Assembly: GCA_027382625.1 (NCBI GenBank)
Contig: JAJKFJ010022465.1
Coordinates: 62,001-126,000, forward strand
Length of the DNA stretch: 64,000 nucleotides
Direction: 5' to 3'
Origin: Tetmemena sp. SeJ-2015
Taxonomy: Eukaryota > Ciliophora > Spirotrichea > Sporadotrichida > Oxytrichidae
This document shows, piece by piece, positions 45,859 to 57,449 of the stretch. The notes under the pieces were generated by a model. The model was not told the origin of the DNA. It ran no database searches and worked only from the letters and a program-made list of their open reading frames with translations. A program made the position numbers and the translations under genes. Positions within the stretch are counted from its first letter, which is position 1. Every line of letters starts with the position of its first letter.

Positions 45859-47059
45859 ATGGCTTTCTTTCCTTCTTCTTAGTCCTCAGTCTCAACCAAG
45901 AACCTGCTTGAGATCGATAGGAAAATGAAATACCTAGATTTAAGGAATCACATCATCAAAAAGACTCTGGGAAAGCACACCCTTAAAAACGGAGAACCTT
46001 ACTTAGTACTTCCTGGAATAGAGAAAGAGAAAGCGTTGAAGGCATTAGAATGGGATCAAGTTTTCTATACCAGCAAAAAGGAAAATCTAAACCATTTTGA
46101 TAAAAGTAAGCTTCAACTTTATATCTTAACTTATTTAGGAGTAAGCAATATTTATTAGGGGCTTAAAATAAATTTTAGGAGAAAAAGGGATTTGAAATAG
46201 ATTATAGATTTAATAAATTCTATCAAGAGCACAGAGGATCTTTGTATCCTGGGTTACAAGAATCTTCCCGACTTTGTGCTCATCTCAAAACCAACTCCTA
46301 CACCAATCATAGTGAAAGAAGTATTTTTAAACTCCCTTATATTTTTTAGATTCTCTAAACTAAAATTAGTAAACTTTAACTCTACCTATATAAATAATTT
46401 GCAGTGCTTTTTAATTTAAGAAAGCATTAGCAAGCATCTAAAGTTTCTGGATCAGATAAAGAGTAAAATAGAAAAGGAAGATTTATTATTTTTGAGATAG
46501 GCAATTCCAAAATTTTGAGGAGTTTTTCTCAAACTAGAAAAGAGTAAACCAGCAGCAGTCTTTATCCTAAATTCCAACGGAAAATAACAATTTAAGAAAG
46601 TACAATTCAATGGCACAACTCGAGAAAGAAGGTACAATCTTGCATTATTATAAAAGAAATAAATGTCTTTATGATAGTATGTCGCATTTTATATTTAAAT
46701 AGCAGATGAATTCTAATAGGGGAGCCCAAAATTTACAAATTATCGAGTCTCCTATAATAAAGATAGTCGAAAACGTGAGCGATTACTAAGATAAATTAGA
46801 GGAAGAGCAGCAAAGTAGCATAAATAACACTTTCCAACTGTTACAGAGGGACATAGACCATTATAAAAACTATAATTAACTAAAGAATAATACTAAGCAT
46901 CACTCCGCTCTTAAGGGCTTTGTGTTTAAGGATCAAAGAGAGTCTCAGTCCTTTGTAGCAAACCTCAAGTCTTAATCCATCAACCAAGTAATATAATTCT
47001 TGTAGTCTTAACTCAATTTAGATATTTCAAAGCAATATTCATAAAAAGTCATTGATTGA
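45859..47059 (+). CDS. hypothetical protein, IES-interrupted
   Basis: ATG 45859 opens 'MAFFPSSQSSVSTKNLLE', then 'NHIIKKTLGKHTLKNGEPY' and 'ALKALEWDQVFYTSKKENL'. After about 46520 the coding frame shifts and continues 'NQKRVNQQQSLSQIPTEN', 'IESPIIKIVENVSDYQDK' and 'FVFKDQRESQSFVANLKS' to TGA 47057-47059. The hydrophobic AT-rich 46320-46400 stretch may be another IES. No family is recognised; the C-terminal half is Gln-rich. Confidence 0.55.
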
Positions 47060-47227
47060 AGCAAGTTCGCACTACTCACAGCTAAGTAAGCAATTTGCAA
47101 AGAAGTATTTATAAATCAAATTTATTATATCAAATATCTTCAAATAATTATAAAAAAATTATTGGAGATATCACTATTCAATTTAAAATATAAAATATAT
47201 AATTGATTTCATTTATATCTATCAATA

Positions 47228-47471
47228 GAAGAATCTAATAAGATTGTCTGAAAATACTGTTAATGAAGAAAAATAAGAAACTAACTCAGGATAAAAGGAG
47301 TCAGATTACAACCGATAGGAATTCGATTTCAAAATTAATACTATAGATTAATCTATATTTAAGTTTAAGCAAAATAAAATAAAAACTTGTTCATTTTAGT
47401 ATTCTCCTAATTCTTAATTTTTCACTTTCTAGCTGAACGCCCTCCTATAGCTAATTTTATTTTCTTGTTGA
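47228..47471 (+). CDS. hypothetical fragment, possible last MDS
   Basis: Open frame with 'NTVNEEKQETNSGQKES' and 'DYNRQEFDFKINTIDQS', ending at TGA 47469-47471. Similar composition to the gene just upstream, from which it is separated by an AT-rich 170-bp gap; probably the same gene. Confidence 0.4.
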
Positions 47472-47474
47472 GAA

Positions 47475-49685
47475 ATTAAGAGCGCTTTCCTCTTCTTCCA
47501 TTATCTTATTGTTTATAGTTCCAACTTTAGGTGGTGATTATCCTGTAATATTTTAAAATTAGTTAAATCAAGTTAGTATTTTAAAATATAAAGTCGTAGT
47601 TTAAGGTCTTTACTAATTCATTTATTTTAGATATATGTCTTTTAACTAAAGATACATGAGACATCTTTATAAAAATGATTATAACTCACATTTTATTTTC
47701 TATATCTTAATTATTATTTAGAAAGCTTGTGAGTTATACAAAAGAGTATTAAACAATATGAGTTATTAAATTACATACATTTTTCGAAGATAACTTTTAA
47801 AACTAAAGTTCGTAAGTTGATAATTGCTGTCTATTAAATCAAAGCTCTACAGATTAACTATATTTATATCGTATTTGCTAAATTTATTCATTGAATTTTT
47901 CTCTTCATATATATAATTCTGTAGAAATTAACTTTTCAAATAAATAAACCATCCTAATTATAAAATAATTTAGTTAAAAAATAAATGAAATCTGATAAGG
48001 CCTTATGCTTTGATTAGTATAAATAAGCAACTCTATATTGAAAATTATATATTAAATAATAACAAATTCTTTATAATTCAAAAGCATAATAAAAGAACAG
48101 AAGAATAATATTTTGAAACTATTATATATTTATTTAATTCAGTACATAAACTATTGTATTCATATTATAACAAAGATAAAGTTGATTAAATATCAACCTC
48201 AAGAAGATTTCTATATTTTATATTTGGAATCCATAGAATCTTTTTGTTTGAATTTGTGTTTCTACAATAAATTACCGTCAGATTTAAATTTTACTTAAGC
48301 TCAGAAAAGCGTTTTAACAATAAAATTAAATCTAATTTTTCTAATTTTATATTTTTTCAAAAAAGAATAATACTTTTTATTTAAATATATTATAAATATT
48401 TTCTGAAATAATTACATATTATTTATCTATTAAAACTTTATGGCAATTTGAGTATTTTAAATTTCTAATAAGATGAATTAAAATATGCTAGAAGTTTGCA
48501 GTTGGTATTCTGAAATCAAGTACGGAGTAGCAAGAGCTCAAATGCGCGCTTGATCTTTTGGATTGAGCGCTGAAAGGGGTATTCATAGATGACAATTTTA
48601 CATTAGCCTGAATTTAGCCGCCTCTCATTTTGGGGCTCATCATATTACTCTCCATCTAGTTAAGGTCAGATACAAGATTCCTGCCTCTGCTCTGCAACTA
48701 ACCCCCTTCAGCCAGTTACTAGTGAATAGATTAGGGATGACTCAACTTTTTAGAATCTGGAGTGTTTTAAATATATATATAGAACAAATATCTAATTAAC
48801 ATAAAATGTTTCTCTTACTCTCTTTCACAAATATTATCAATAGCAATTTAAAATGTTAATTAATTATCTTTAACTATAATGAATCATTTTAAATTGAATA
48901 CAAAATAAAATTAAAAATATTTTAACATTTCAGTAGAAATATATTAAAATGCTTTAATTTATAATTAAAAAATATAAGGCACATGGTTCTTCTCTTATTC
49001 AAAATATAATGACAAATGTATTCATGATAATTTTATTAGATGAATTGTATCTATATTGTTCGTTTTGAATTTGATCGACCCTCTGCTGGAGTGGTAACTT
49101 TTGGAGAAACCAAGAGGCGGTGCTAAGTCTCAAATCCATTAAGAGACATTCTCAGAGATTAAATATTTAAAGGTTGCTAAATCTCCCTATTATCCTGCTA
49201 GCTCAATTGCGCTCCGTTGTAAGATTACCTACTTTTTTGAGATTTGTTATCCGAATTTACTAACTAAGATACTAATTTACCTTTGGAACTGTGTCCAACT
49301 ATTAATTATAAACTTAATATATTTCAGAATCGATGAGCAAATTAAAATTAATTAAGTTAACAGAGAAGTCCTTAAGACCTGGAGGTAACAGACAGAATTT
49401 TATGGATTTAAATCTCTAATTATATGTTAACGATTTAATTATCTCCCTTTAATATTTTAACAATATATTTTAATTTATAAATATCCATAGATAATTATGA
49501 TTCATTTAAGTAATAATTATTGAGAATCCAAAGTAATCTTCTAACCATTTTTAGACTATTAAATTGTAAGCCTAAAGTGTTTTAGTTTGGCTGATTTAAA
49601 TTTAACTACTTAGAAGAATTGGATACAATTTATATTTCTAAAATTAATCGATAATCGAATTAAATTTTTCTGTTAGTTGCTTTGA
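47475..49685. other. mostly AT-rich; two GC-richer islands without a clear gene
   Basis: 48500-48740 and 49075-49245 are less AT-rich and contain short palindromic bits (for example 'gcgcgcttgatc' near 48545) but no frame longer than about 40 codons of convincing composition. They could be relics of transposons. Confidence 0.4.
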
Positions 49686-49689
49686 GTGT

Positions 49690-49960
49690 TTAAATTTGCA
49701 GAGCCTCTATGGGAGTTTAAAGGATTGAGGACTGGCCGATCTTAAGAAGTGGGTTATTATGGTTTAAGATATAAATCTGGCTGACTGTATGATAATGGGG
49801 ATGGCATTATGTCTTCGTGCTAATGATAAGGCTTTAGTTCTGATGATAGTAGCTCCTCTGTAAAGAGTGGAGATTCATGTCCATTTTATTTAGCAATCAA
49901 TGGACTTGACAGCTATAAGTATTATCTGCATTAATAAGAGGAATTATCTTTTTCTTAAAG
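49690..49960 (+). CDS. weak coding block
   Basis: Two frames compete: 'PLWEFKGLRTGRSQEVGYY' followed after a TGA by 'GFSSDDSSSSVKSGDSCPF', and 'WVIMVQDINLADCMIMGMA'. The Ser/Asp-rich one looks more like ciliate protein. No start, stop or family can be given. Confidence 0.3.
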
Positions 49961-50374
49961 AATAAATAAACTCAGTTAAATTATAATTTAAGTTTATTAT
50001 AAATTAATTTGTTAATTAAATATAATTAAAAAAATTTATATAAGGATATGTATTTCTATTTTTCAGAATAATACTTTTCACATACAATTTTTATCCTTTA
50101 AATGATAGTATATTTTATTTAAAAATTTTATTATTTAAAAATTTATTTATAGTCCTACACTCTATAATGTAAATTTTAAAAATATTTTATTTATAAAATT
50201 AATGTACCTTGAATTTAGATAATTATAAAAAATATTGCCAAAGTAATCTGGATTAAAATTATCGCTTACTATTTTATTTAAAAATGCTGGTATATAACCA
50301 GAAAGTATAAGGGAATAATTTTAATGTTTTCTGGAAGTAGGAAAATTTGATTTTATATTTCCTTGCATTCGTTT

Positions 50375-52429
50375 TCATATAAAAATATTGGAGGGAACTT
50401 TATTACCATCAATTAAGAAAAGTACTTTAGATTGAGGTTATTCATTGTCCTTAATTAGGCCAGTTTGGATCTTATTGAAATATTCCTTAACTGAAACATG
50501 GTTTTTCTTTATTTCTTTATTTGGATCGTTAGCTTCATTAGATTAAGTAAGTGTAAGTTCATTTAAAGGCTTGGTGAGATCCAAGAAGTTATACATGGAA
50601 TAGATTTGGAGAATCTTGTTTGAGAACTCAATAGCTATTTTAGATCTTTTGAGGAAGAGATAGAGATGACTTTTAGGATACACTTCGTTTATAAATTTTA
50701 AATGCCTTTTCACTACTTCTGGAAACAAAAGTTTGTCTCTGGCGATGTGCTGATAAATCTAAATAAGCTCTTGCTTTTCTGACTCTTTTAATAAATTGTG
50801 CTCCAGAATTAGATCAGCTATATTATTCTTTATGCCGATCTAACTCTCGCTGTTCCTCTCTTTTTCTTATATAGCTGAGAATTTAATAAAAAAGAGAATT
50901 AAATTAGATATTAAATTTTAAAAAAAGGAAAAAAATCAGACATTGAATGTGTCCAATTTAATAAAATTATTAACCATTCGATTAAGATCAAAATTCTAAA
51001 AAAAAATTTTTTTTCCGAAAATTTTGTGGGGACGCCAGTTCAGATTATAACACACAAAATTTAAGAGAAAAAGATGATAAGATATAAAAGGGGGAAACAA
51101 AAGTTTGTCTCTGGCGATGTGCTGATAAATAGAAACAAGCTCTTGCTTTTCTGACTCTTTTAATAATTTGTGCTCCAGAATTAGATCAGCTATATTATTC
51201 TTTATGCCGATCTAGCTCTCGCTGTTCCTATCTTTTTCTTATAATAAGATTGATACAAGACTCATATAAATCTAAAATTAAATTAAGCTTAAATTTTGAG
51301 CAAATGATTAAATTACCACAAAGCACTTACCAAAGGATAAAGTTTTTAATTGAACTCTTGAAAAGCAATTACTCTAATCATTACATAGCTACTTGTGTTG
51401 CAGTTTTGTATTTGCACTAGGAGTACATAACCTTTTGACATCTCCTCAAAAGACTAGATTGAGGATGCGAACGCATCATTCTTCAAATTTATATTGCAGC
51501 TGCCCTGAAATCATATTTGAGTTTGATATAATTTACCAGATTATTGAAATAAACAAAACCCTCTTTGTTGATACAGACATCGCTCACTTCATATTGTGGA
51601 GGGCAGCAAGTTTTATCCTAAAATTTATCAATTAAAAATTAACTACATTTGCCAAAAGAGAGCCATCTAAGGGGAGTAATGTCAACCTCAGTTTGAATAA
51701 GCTTTCTTTAACCTCTTCAGGGTTCAATAATCTTAATGGAACTAAAGTCTCAATAAGAAAAGCGAAATTACCCTTAATTTTGAAATTAAGAAGTAGAGTA
51801 ATGAGAAAATAATGAATGTAAATATTTCATTATGATGGTGGAGACTTATAAGAAACATCGCTTTTCCACCAATTCCTGAGTTTAGTGTTGTGCTTTGCTC
51901 TCTCTTGGAAGTCTTTGTCAAGTGAATCTTCCTCTTTAATATCCAAGGGATCTTTCCAGTGATAGTAAACTGCTGAAAAAATATTCATACTAATTAATAG
52001 CTGCCCATTTAAGTTTAATATTCTCTGGCTTTCTAGCTAAGAAAAAGAATAGCATACTCACAAGCATAGTGACAGCATAGCAGAACAAGAATTCAGGGGA
52101 TAAAAACTTGTGCTTGTTTTGTCTAAAGTAAAAGAAGTCAGAAATCCAGTCGGTCAATTAAAACTTCTTAGGATCTATATAAGAGAGTTAAAAAAATGTT
52201 ATATAAAAAGTATAGTCTTGATGTTCTTACCAATTTCAACTTAATTCTTCATCTATCTCTCTCTTGGGCTGCCAATATCAAGGAATTATATAATTTAGAA
52301 AAATAAGAAGTAGTATGCTTGTCTGAAATTTCTGTAATCTTGCAAGATGTCCTTAAAGGTTATCTTTAATTTCCTCTAATCCAGGTTTTATATGATTTGA
52401 TTCATGTCTTGAGTTTTATTTGGCTCCAT
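50375..52429 (-). CDS. unknown membrane-anchored protein, introns plus IESs
   Basis: ATG 52429 opens 'MEPNKTQDMNQIIQNLDQ'. A 55-nt GT..AG intron (52176-52230) leads to 'LTDWISDFFYFRQNKHKF' and a transmembrane helix 'FLFCYAVTMLVSMLFFFLA'. A 31-bp IES (pointer GCAG) joins 'IKLKWA' to 'VYYHWKDPLDIKEED'. Further blocks: 'LVPLRLLNPEEVKESLFKL', a 29-nt intron, 'CCPPQYEVSDVCINKEGF', a 32-nt intron, 'SIQSFEEMSKGYVLLVQIQ', a probable third short intron, then 'IADLILEHKLLKESEKQEL'. The last segment is duplicated (50721-50872 and 51093-51244), and only the 50721 copy continues 'PEVVKRHLKFINEVYPKSH' to TGA 50375-50377. Cys-rich and transmembrane parts suggest a surface or channel-like protein; I do not recognise a family. 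The join near 51800 is not resolved. Confidence 0.6.
50721..51244. repeat. 152-bp direct repeat flanking an IES
   Basis: 50721-50872 and 51093-51244 are about 96% identical (six differences over 152 bp) and both encode the same protein segment. Between them lies a 220-bp AT-rich segment starting with a RepA left edge ('agctgagaatttaa' at 50873). Coding continues upstream from the right copy and downstream from the left one, so pairing anywhere in the 152 bp would yield the same gene. Confidence 0.8.
50873..51092 (+). repeat. RepA fragment inside the direct-repeat IES
   Basis: The first 120 bp match the RepA left side ('agctgagaatttaa', 'ccattcgatta'). The rest ('ccagttcagattataaca') is unrelated. 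Diverged. Confidence 0.6.
51505..51536 (-). other. 32-nt intron
   Basis: GTAAAT..TTTCAG on the minus strand. Removal joins 'GFVYFNNL' to 'GSCNINLKNDAFASS' and opens the frame; unspliced, a TGA follows. Confidence 0.6.
51618..51646 (-). other. 29-nt intron
   Basis: GTAGTT..TTTTAG on the minus strand. Removal joins 'LPLDGSLLAN' to 'DKTCCPPQYEVSD'. Confidence 0.55.
51974..52004 (-). other. 31-bp IES, pointer GCAG
   Basis: ctgc at 51970-51973 and 52001-52004. Removal restores the frame across 'KLKWAVYYHW'. Confidence 0.7.
52176..52230 (-). other. 55-nt intron
   Basis: GTAAGAAC..TATATAG on the minus strand with a TAAC near the 3' end. Removal joins 'KNQVEI' to 'DPKKFQLTDW'. Confidence 0.65.
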
Positions 52430-52644
52430 AAGATTTTTTAGCTAATTGAGCATTGAAAACTATCGACATTAAATTAGCAAAAGCCTATTCTGATGCAAGC
52501 TTTAAGTTTTAAAGACTCTCTTGCAAATATTTTCCATTAATTTGTGATAATTTAATTATATAACAAATAATAATTATAGTTTAACTTTGTAAGTTTAAAA
52601 TGTTCAATTCCATATTTATCTAAAATAAAATTAATATCAATTCA

Positions 52645-52880
52645 CTATGTCATAAACTAGTGCTAAAAGCTAAACTGTCTTATGTGATTTTAGTTTGCAA
52701 TCAATCTCTGATTCTGATTATCTAGATATTTTTCAATCTATTTGTAGTTTGATTTTTAATTTTGAGTCTGTAAATTAAAAGGACTCACCTCAACTTTAGA
52801 GGCTGCCTAGGCTGATGAGAGCTTTGAATTGTATTTCTTAGATGAAGGTAGAGTAGATTAAAATAAAAAATATCATTATT
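52645..52880 (-). CDS. hypothetical Gln/Asn-rich fragment
   Basis: Minus-strand frame 'SSKKYNSKLSSAQAASKVE', 'KQIEKYLDNQNQRLIANQN' ending at a TGA near 52645. A 21-nt GT..AG stretch inside (52790-52810) may be an intron or coding. It could be an N-terminal MDS of the membrane gene at 52429 or a separate gene. Confidence 0.4.
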
Positions 52881-53299
52881 AAAATTAAATATATTTTAAC
52901 CAAATTAAATTCAAAAATAAGTGCTAAGAAATCAATTAAAATTTTTATCTATCAAACAATAATAATCTGAAAGTATTCAATAAGCTATTTCAATTAAAGA
53001 ATAATGATATAAAAATAATATTTAAAAATCTTTAAACTTTAATAAGAAATTTTTTTTTGTAATAGATTGAATAAATATATCTCAATTTAGTGTATTTCAT
53101 ATAATATGATTTATTTTTAAACTGGAGAGAAAAAAAAAGCAGTATGTTTTTTTCTCTCAAATTTGTGATATTCGATTATATCAATTTATATTCACTTTTA
53201 AAATTTATTAAAATAAATTTAAATCTTATTTTAGATTCGCTGTTTTGTATTGAGTTAGTTTTAACCTTATAATTTTATTTTAATTTTTCAACCTTTTAA

Positions 53300-53945
53300 G
53301 TCTTTTGAGAACTGCTAAGAGGATTTTATTGCTTAGAATATAAAAAATATATATATATTTGCTTAATTAGCTTTTCTTGTGTTTCATACAACTTCAAATT
53401 AATTAATTTACTAACTGAAAATGTCTTGATCTAAGATTGCTTAAAGTTCTACTTATAATTGTTAAATTTTGCATCTTAAATTTGTGAAAGTAAATGATTG
53501 CGAGTTTTTGAAAAATAAGGAGAAGAAATTTTATTTTTATTTTAACTCTCAAAAGCAAGTTGGGTATCTTCTTATTTTTAAAGAATGCGATTAGAGTCTG
53601 AAATGAGTATCTTTCTTAGAGGTCTATAAAAATATAAATATTTTGAATGAGATTAGATAAACTTAATTAGTGGCAATGAGTTAAAGGAGTTATCATGTGC
53701 TTTTGGTGAAGAGGATATTAAGTTCTTGATCTTTTGTGAGACCCAATATTAATTTTCTTCAAGGATTGCAAGCTTTATAATTTTACTTCTTGAACTAAAT
53801 TATCATTTTCTTGATAGCTTTTACTGGATCTGATTGAGGATAAATCTGATTAGCCATCTACCTACTGCTCTTCTTATTCTTTAAAAGGGTCAAACTACTC
53901 TATTTCAGATTTTACAAATCCATTCAATAAAATAATTTATAAATT
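53300..53945 (-). CDS. hypothetical Gln/Ser-rich protein
   Basis: One long minus-strand frame: 'FVKSEIEQFDPFKEQEEQQ', 'SIRSSKSYQENDNLVQEVK' and 'NIGSHKRSRTQYPLHQK', turning AT-driven below about 53640 where an IES probably begins. No ATG is fixed; a short block at 54130-54200 ('MDEDMAMNSKVF') may be the start. No domain recognised. Confidence 0.5.
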
Positions 53946-54659
53946 CATATTGCTGACATAGTTTAATACATATGGGTAACCATATTAAGATATTATTAAT
54001 AACTAAAGTTCCCTTATTTTAACATAAATTGAGTTTCATTAAAAGAGACTAAGCGATAGTGTATTTTTAACAAACTATTAAACTCTTGTCTTAAAATAAA
54101 TGTTATATAGGTAAAATTTCAAGAGTCGCAATCAAGAAAAGTTTAATAAAAACCTTGCTATTCATGGCCATGTCTTCATCCATTTATAATCATTAAAATT
54201 CTCACGCTCATTGCTTTAGCCGCTGCAAAGCACAAAATTATCGATGAAGAGTTTTAGGCTCAAATACTAATCAAAACAATAATTAATAAATACCATAAAT
54301 TCAATATAAACTAAAACATTTAACAAAAAATATTCTATATAATTATCTCGCTTCCTGAATTTTAAACTGTCTTTTAAGTCTAAAAGATTCAGTTATAAAA
54401 TTAGCGCTTTAGTTGCATAATCCGTTTAATTAAAAAATTTCCTTTAATTTTATTGGCTAATGTAAAATTAAAAATAATTATATTTTGACTACAAAAGTTA
54501 TTTTAAAATTTGAGTGGCTTTAATTTTATTTAATAAAAGATTGATCATCCTACTATTTGTTAAATTTTGATTTGATTTTCTGTATTAACGACTATTTTTC
54601 TATCACGAAATAAAAGTAATTTAATAAATACTAATGCTATAATGTTTTTTAAGCAAGAA

Positions 54660-55050
54660 AGATGGAGGAAGTTTCAGTCAAATTAATGATAGGAGCACTT
54701 TGAGAAAAATTTTATTTCATAATTTAAGTCTTTATTAAAATAAAGCTAACGAAGATTTGTATTTTTATCTTTTAGAAACAATCTTTTAGATAAGGTTTAA
54801 TACATTTTTATCCAAAATATTAAATTACCGAAGAATAAAGAGACTCACCCCTTCAAAAAAAAGATTGGATGACCCAAAAAATAATTCCATTCCTTGAATC
54901 TGAAAATGTTTTTCGATTAGGATAGAGGGCTAGATAAGTCATTAGTAGAAGTTATAGAGTCATCGAGGCTTGAATATAGTTTCCATGTTTTTTCCTCACA
55001 AAACGAAGATAGGAAAAGAAAATCACAATATTTAAAATAAGCAGGAGAAA
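54660..55050 (+). CDS. hypothetical fragment, plus strand
   Basis: Blocks 'GGSFSQINDRSTLRKI' (54665-54715), 'RLTPSKKRLDDPKNNSIP' (54843-54898) and 'DKSLVEVIESSRLEYSFHV' (54935-55050) are protein-like and separated by AT-rich, IES-like DNA with frame changes. No start, stop or family. Confidence 0.4.
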
Positions 55051-55127
55051 TAATTTGATAAAAAATAATTATATTTTTTATTTTTAAGAAATATATAATT
55101 TATTTGTTAATTATTTAACTGATTTTA

Positions 55128-55360
55128 ATGATCTTACTAATGCTGCGGTGCTTTACTTCTGCAGCATTCTATTCAGGCTCAATGAGTTTAGATGTTTGAG
55201 ATTCATAACTTGGCTGAGTCTTCCTTTCTAGGGATTTTATTATACCACAAGTGGACTTTAGTATTGAAGTTTATTAAACTCTGGTGTATTTAATTTACTA
55301 TTCTAGTACCCTTTAATCAGACTTCGACGAAAATGAAGCTTAAGATATTATATTAAAATA
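55128..55360 (-). CDS. hypothetical fragment, minus strand
   Basis: Open frame 'SKSDQRVLEQQIKYTRVQQ', 'IIKSLERKTQPSYESQTSK' and 'EPEQNAAEVKHRSISKI'. It turns AT-driven below 55128. Lys/Gln/Ser-rich tail-like sequence without a recognised domain. Probably an internal MDS. Confidence 0.45.
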
Positions 55361-55589
55361 GATGAAAGAAGATTTAAAAAATAGCATTTTATTTCGGGGT
55401 AGAACAAAATAATTCTTAGATTTCTGAATTAACTCATTTTATAATTTAAAGCTAATACTAGCATAAAATTAAATATAATTTGTATTAATTTCTATAAAAT
55501 TTAAGAGCCCTGGTAATCTAATTTTCTTTTTATTTTTTTAATTTTAGGAGATTCTCGCCATCTAACTCTACAAATTGTTTATGTATAAT

Positions 55590-55835
55590 TAATCAATACA
55601 AAATGGCCTATATGATACTTTAATTATCCACAGCAAGAACAAAAACAAGATTTCCTTCTGGCGCAGATCTATAACTCACTTTCTTTTCCAATATTTGTTG
55701 ATACATTAAGAGTTTAAGACAATATTGACTTCTCATTTCATTACAATTTGCTGTTTCTTGTATTATTATTTTGTTCTTATTGCAAAGTGAATTCCCAAAA
55801 GGACTTAGAAATCTATTCTCTATTTTTATTGACAT
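55590..55835 (-). CDS. hypothetical small protein
   Basis: ATG 55835 ('MSIKIENRFLSPFGNSLCN') to a TGA near 55582, with TAA as Gln; contains 'CLKLLMYQQILEKKVSYRS'. About 83 codons. Composition is acceptable, but there is no recognised family and AT-rich DNA on both sides. Confidence 0.35.
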
Positions 55836-56534
55836 TTAATAGCAGTTGAACTACATCAGGTTTATTTGAAAATTATTAACATTTTTGAAAAGTAGGAGTT
55901 CTCAAAAATTTAGAATTTTTATTAACAGATTGCTTCCACTTATCTTTGAGGCGACAATCTATAAAATAAAGTAGTTTCTAAAATTTTATCGACATAAATT
56001 TAACTTAGAAGTCATATATTAATGAAATTTAAATTAAAGAATAACTAATTTTAATGTAATCTATTTAAGAATAAATATTTTTAATTTATGTAATAATCTT
56101 TGATATTTGAGTTGGAATGATAATTTATGAGCTGTTTGATTTTTGAGATGATGATTATGAGAAATTTAAAGCGTTTTAGAATGCTGAGCTCTATCTCTTT
56201 CACTCAATTATTTTTTGGAAGAAAGAATTTGGTCTTACTTCTTGCTTTACTCATTACTTAATACAAATTATTTATATAGGTATATTTTAACAAAAAACAT
56301 ATCATACATAAATTTTTGTTAGAAATTCTTAATTAAATTTGCTAAACAGTGTATGAACTATTAAATTAAAAAATATTATACTTATTTAAGATATTAAAAA
56401 ACATAATCAGCTACTTATCCCATTTAATATTAATATTATCAATGTATTCATTTAAAAGAATTAAAAATATTTAAAGCAGATAGAAGATATTTAAATTTGT
56501 TTATAGAGTAATTATATTTGCCTGTATAATATTA

Positions 56535-57444
56535 CCTATTAGTAAATTACTTTTGAGAGGGTAAGATTGAGGTGACTCTGCCCTTGGGAGGGTGAGTTTA
56601 GTTTATCTTTGATTTGACAAAATATTAGATTTGTAGAAAGTTTTATCGTCGTTAGTAACTACGTTATGCCAGACATAGAATGGAGATTTTGGTGCATATT
56701 TTCCAATAATTTGTCTGCTGAATATTTTCCAAGCTTTTCCTTTACTTTTTACGCCATTTAGCTAGTCTTGTTCAACCTCATCTAGCTCTAAGTTATAAAG
56801 AATTGGGGGCATTCCATCAAAGAATGGATCAAATAAATCATAATATTAATATCCGAGTACCTATAGCATCAAAATAATATAGATTCATTCATAAAACAAT
56901 TATAAAATTATTTAAATCAATACTATTTTGTGTTATTCCATTAATTTTATTTTTTACAAATTTAATTAACTTAGGAATAATAAATTAAAAGAAATAATTT
57001 CGAGTTCATTCAAATTTATATTTTTTGTAATAAATAAACTTGGAAGTTCTTCTCATAATATATTTTTTATTGCTATTATATATTATAAAATTTGAAAGAG
57101 AAAAATTTGTTTTATTTAAATGAAAAAATGGATAAAAGAAATATAATTATGCTCTAAATTGAATAAGATGACTATAAGATCTGAGAGATGCATTAATAAT
57201 TTGAATAAATCTTTCTTTTGATATGAGTTAACTTGACATCTGTGTTTTGATCGTAGTATTCAAATGAGTTTTCATTTTATATTTCAGATGGATCTGTCTC
57301 TATGTGTTAGAATTGCTCCTTGCTAGCCTTCTTTGACTTAAGGAGATTTGACTAAGCTACGTTTAGTATTTTGTCTCTCATGAAAGTGAACCTCCTCAAT
57401 TTTTAAGAGGAGGGGCTGGGGGAATATTAAGAACTCTTTGACAT
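56535..57444 (-). CDS. hypothetical protein, two MDS-like blocks
   Basis: N-terminal block from ATG 57444: 'MSKSSQYSPSPSSQKLRR', 'NVAQSNLLKSKKASKEQFQ', 'NSFEYYDQNTDVKLTHIKR'. After an AT-rich 300-bp gap, the second block at 56540-56860 reads 'YYDLFDPFFDGMPPILYN', 'KSKGKAWKIFSRQIIGKY', 'SPFYVWHNVVTNDDKTFYK'. Both are clearly biased coding sequence on the same strand, so a roughly 300-bp IES is inferred. I do not recognise the family. Confidence 0.55.
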
Positions 57445-57449
57445 TGAAG

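Noticed and set aside
48113..48298. 61-codon ORF
   Set aside because: Nearly all codons are AT-only and it sits in uniformly AT-rich DNA; no sign of coding bias.
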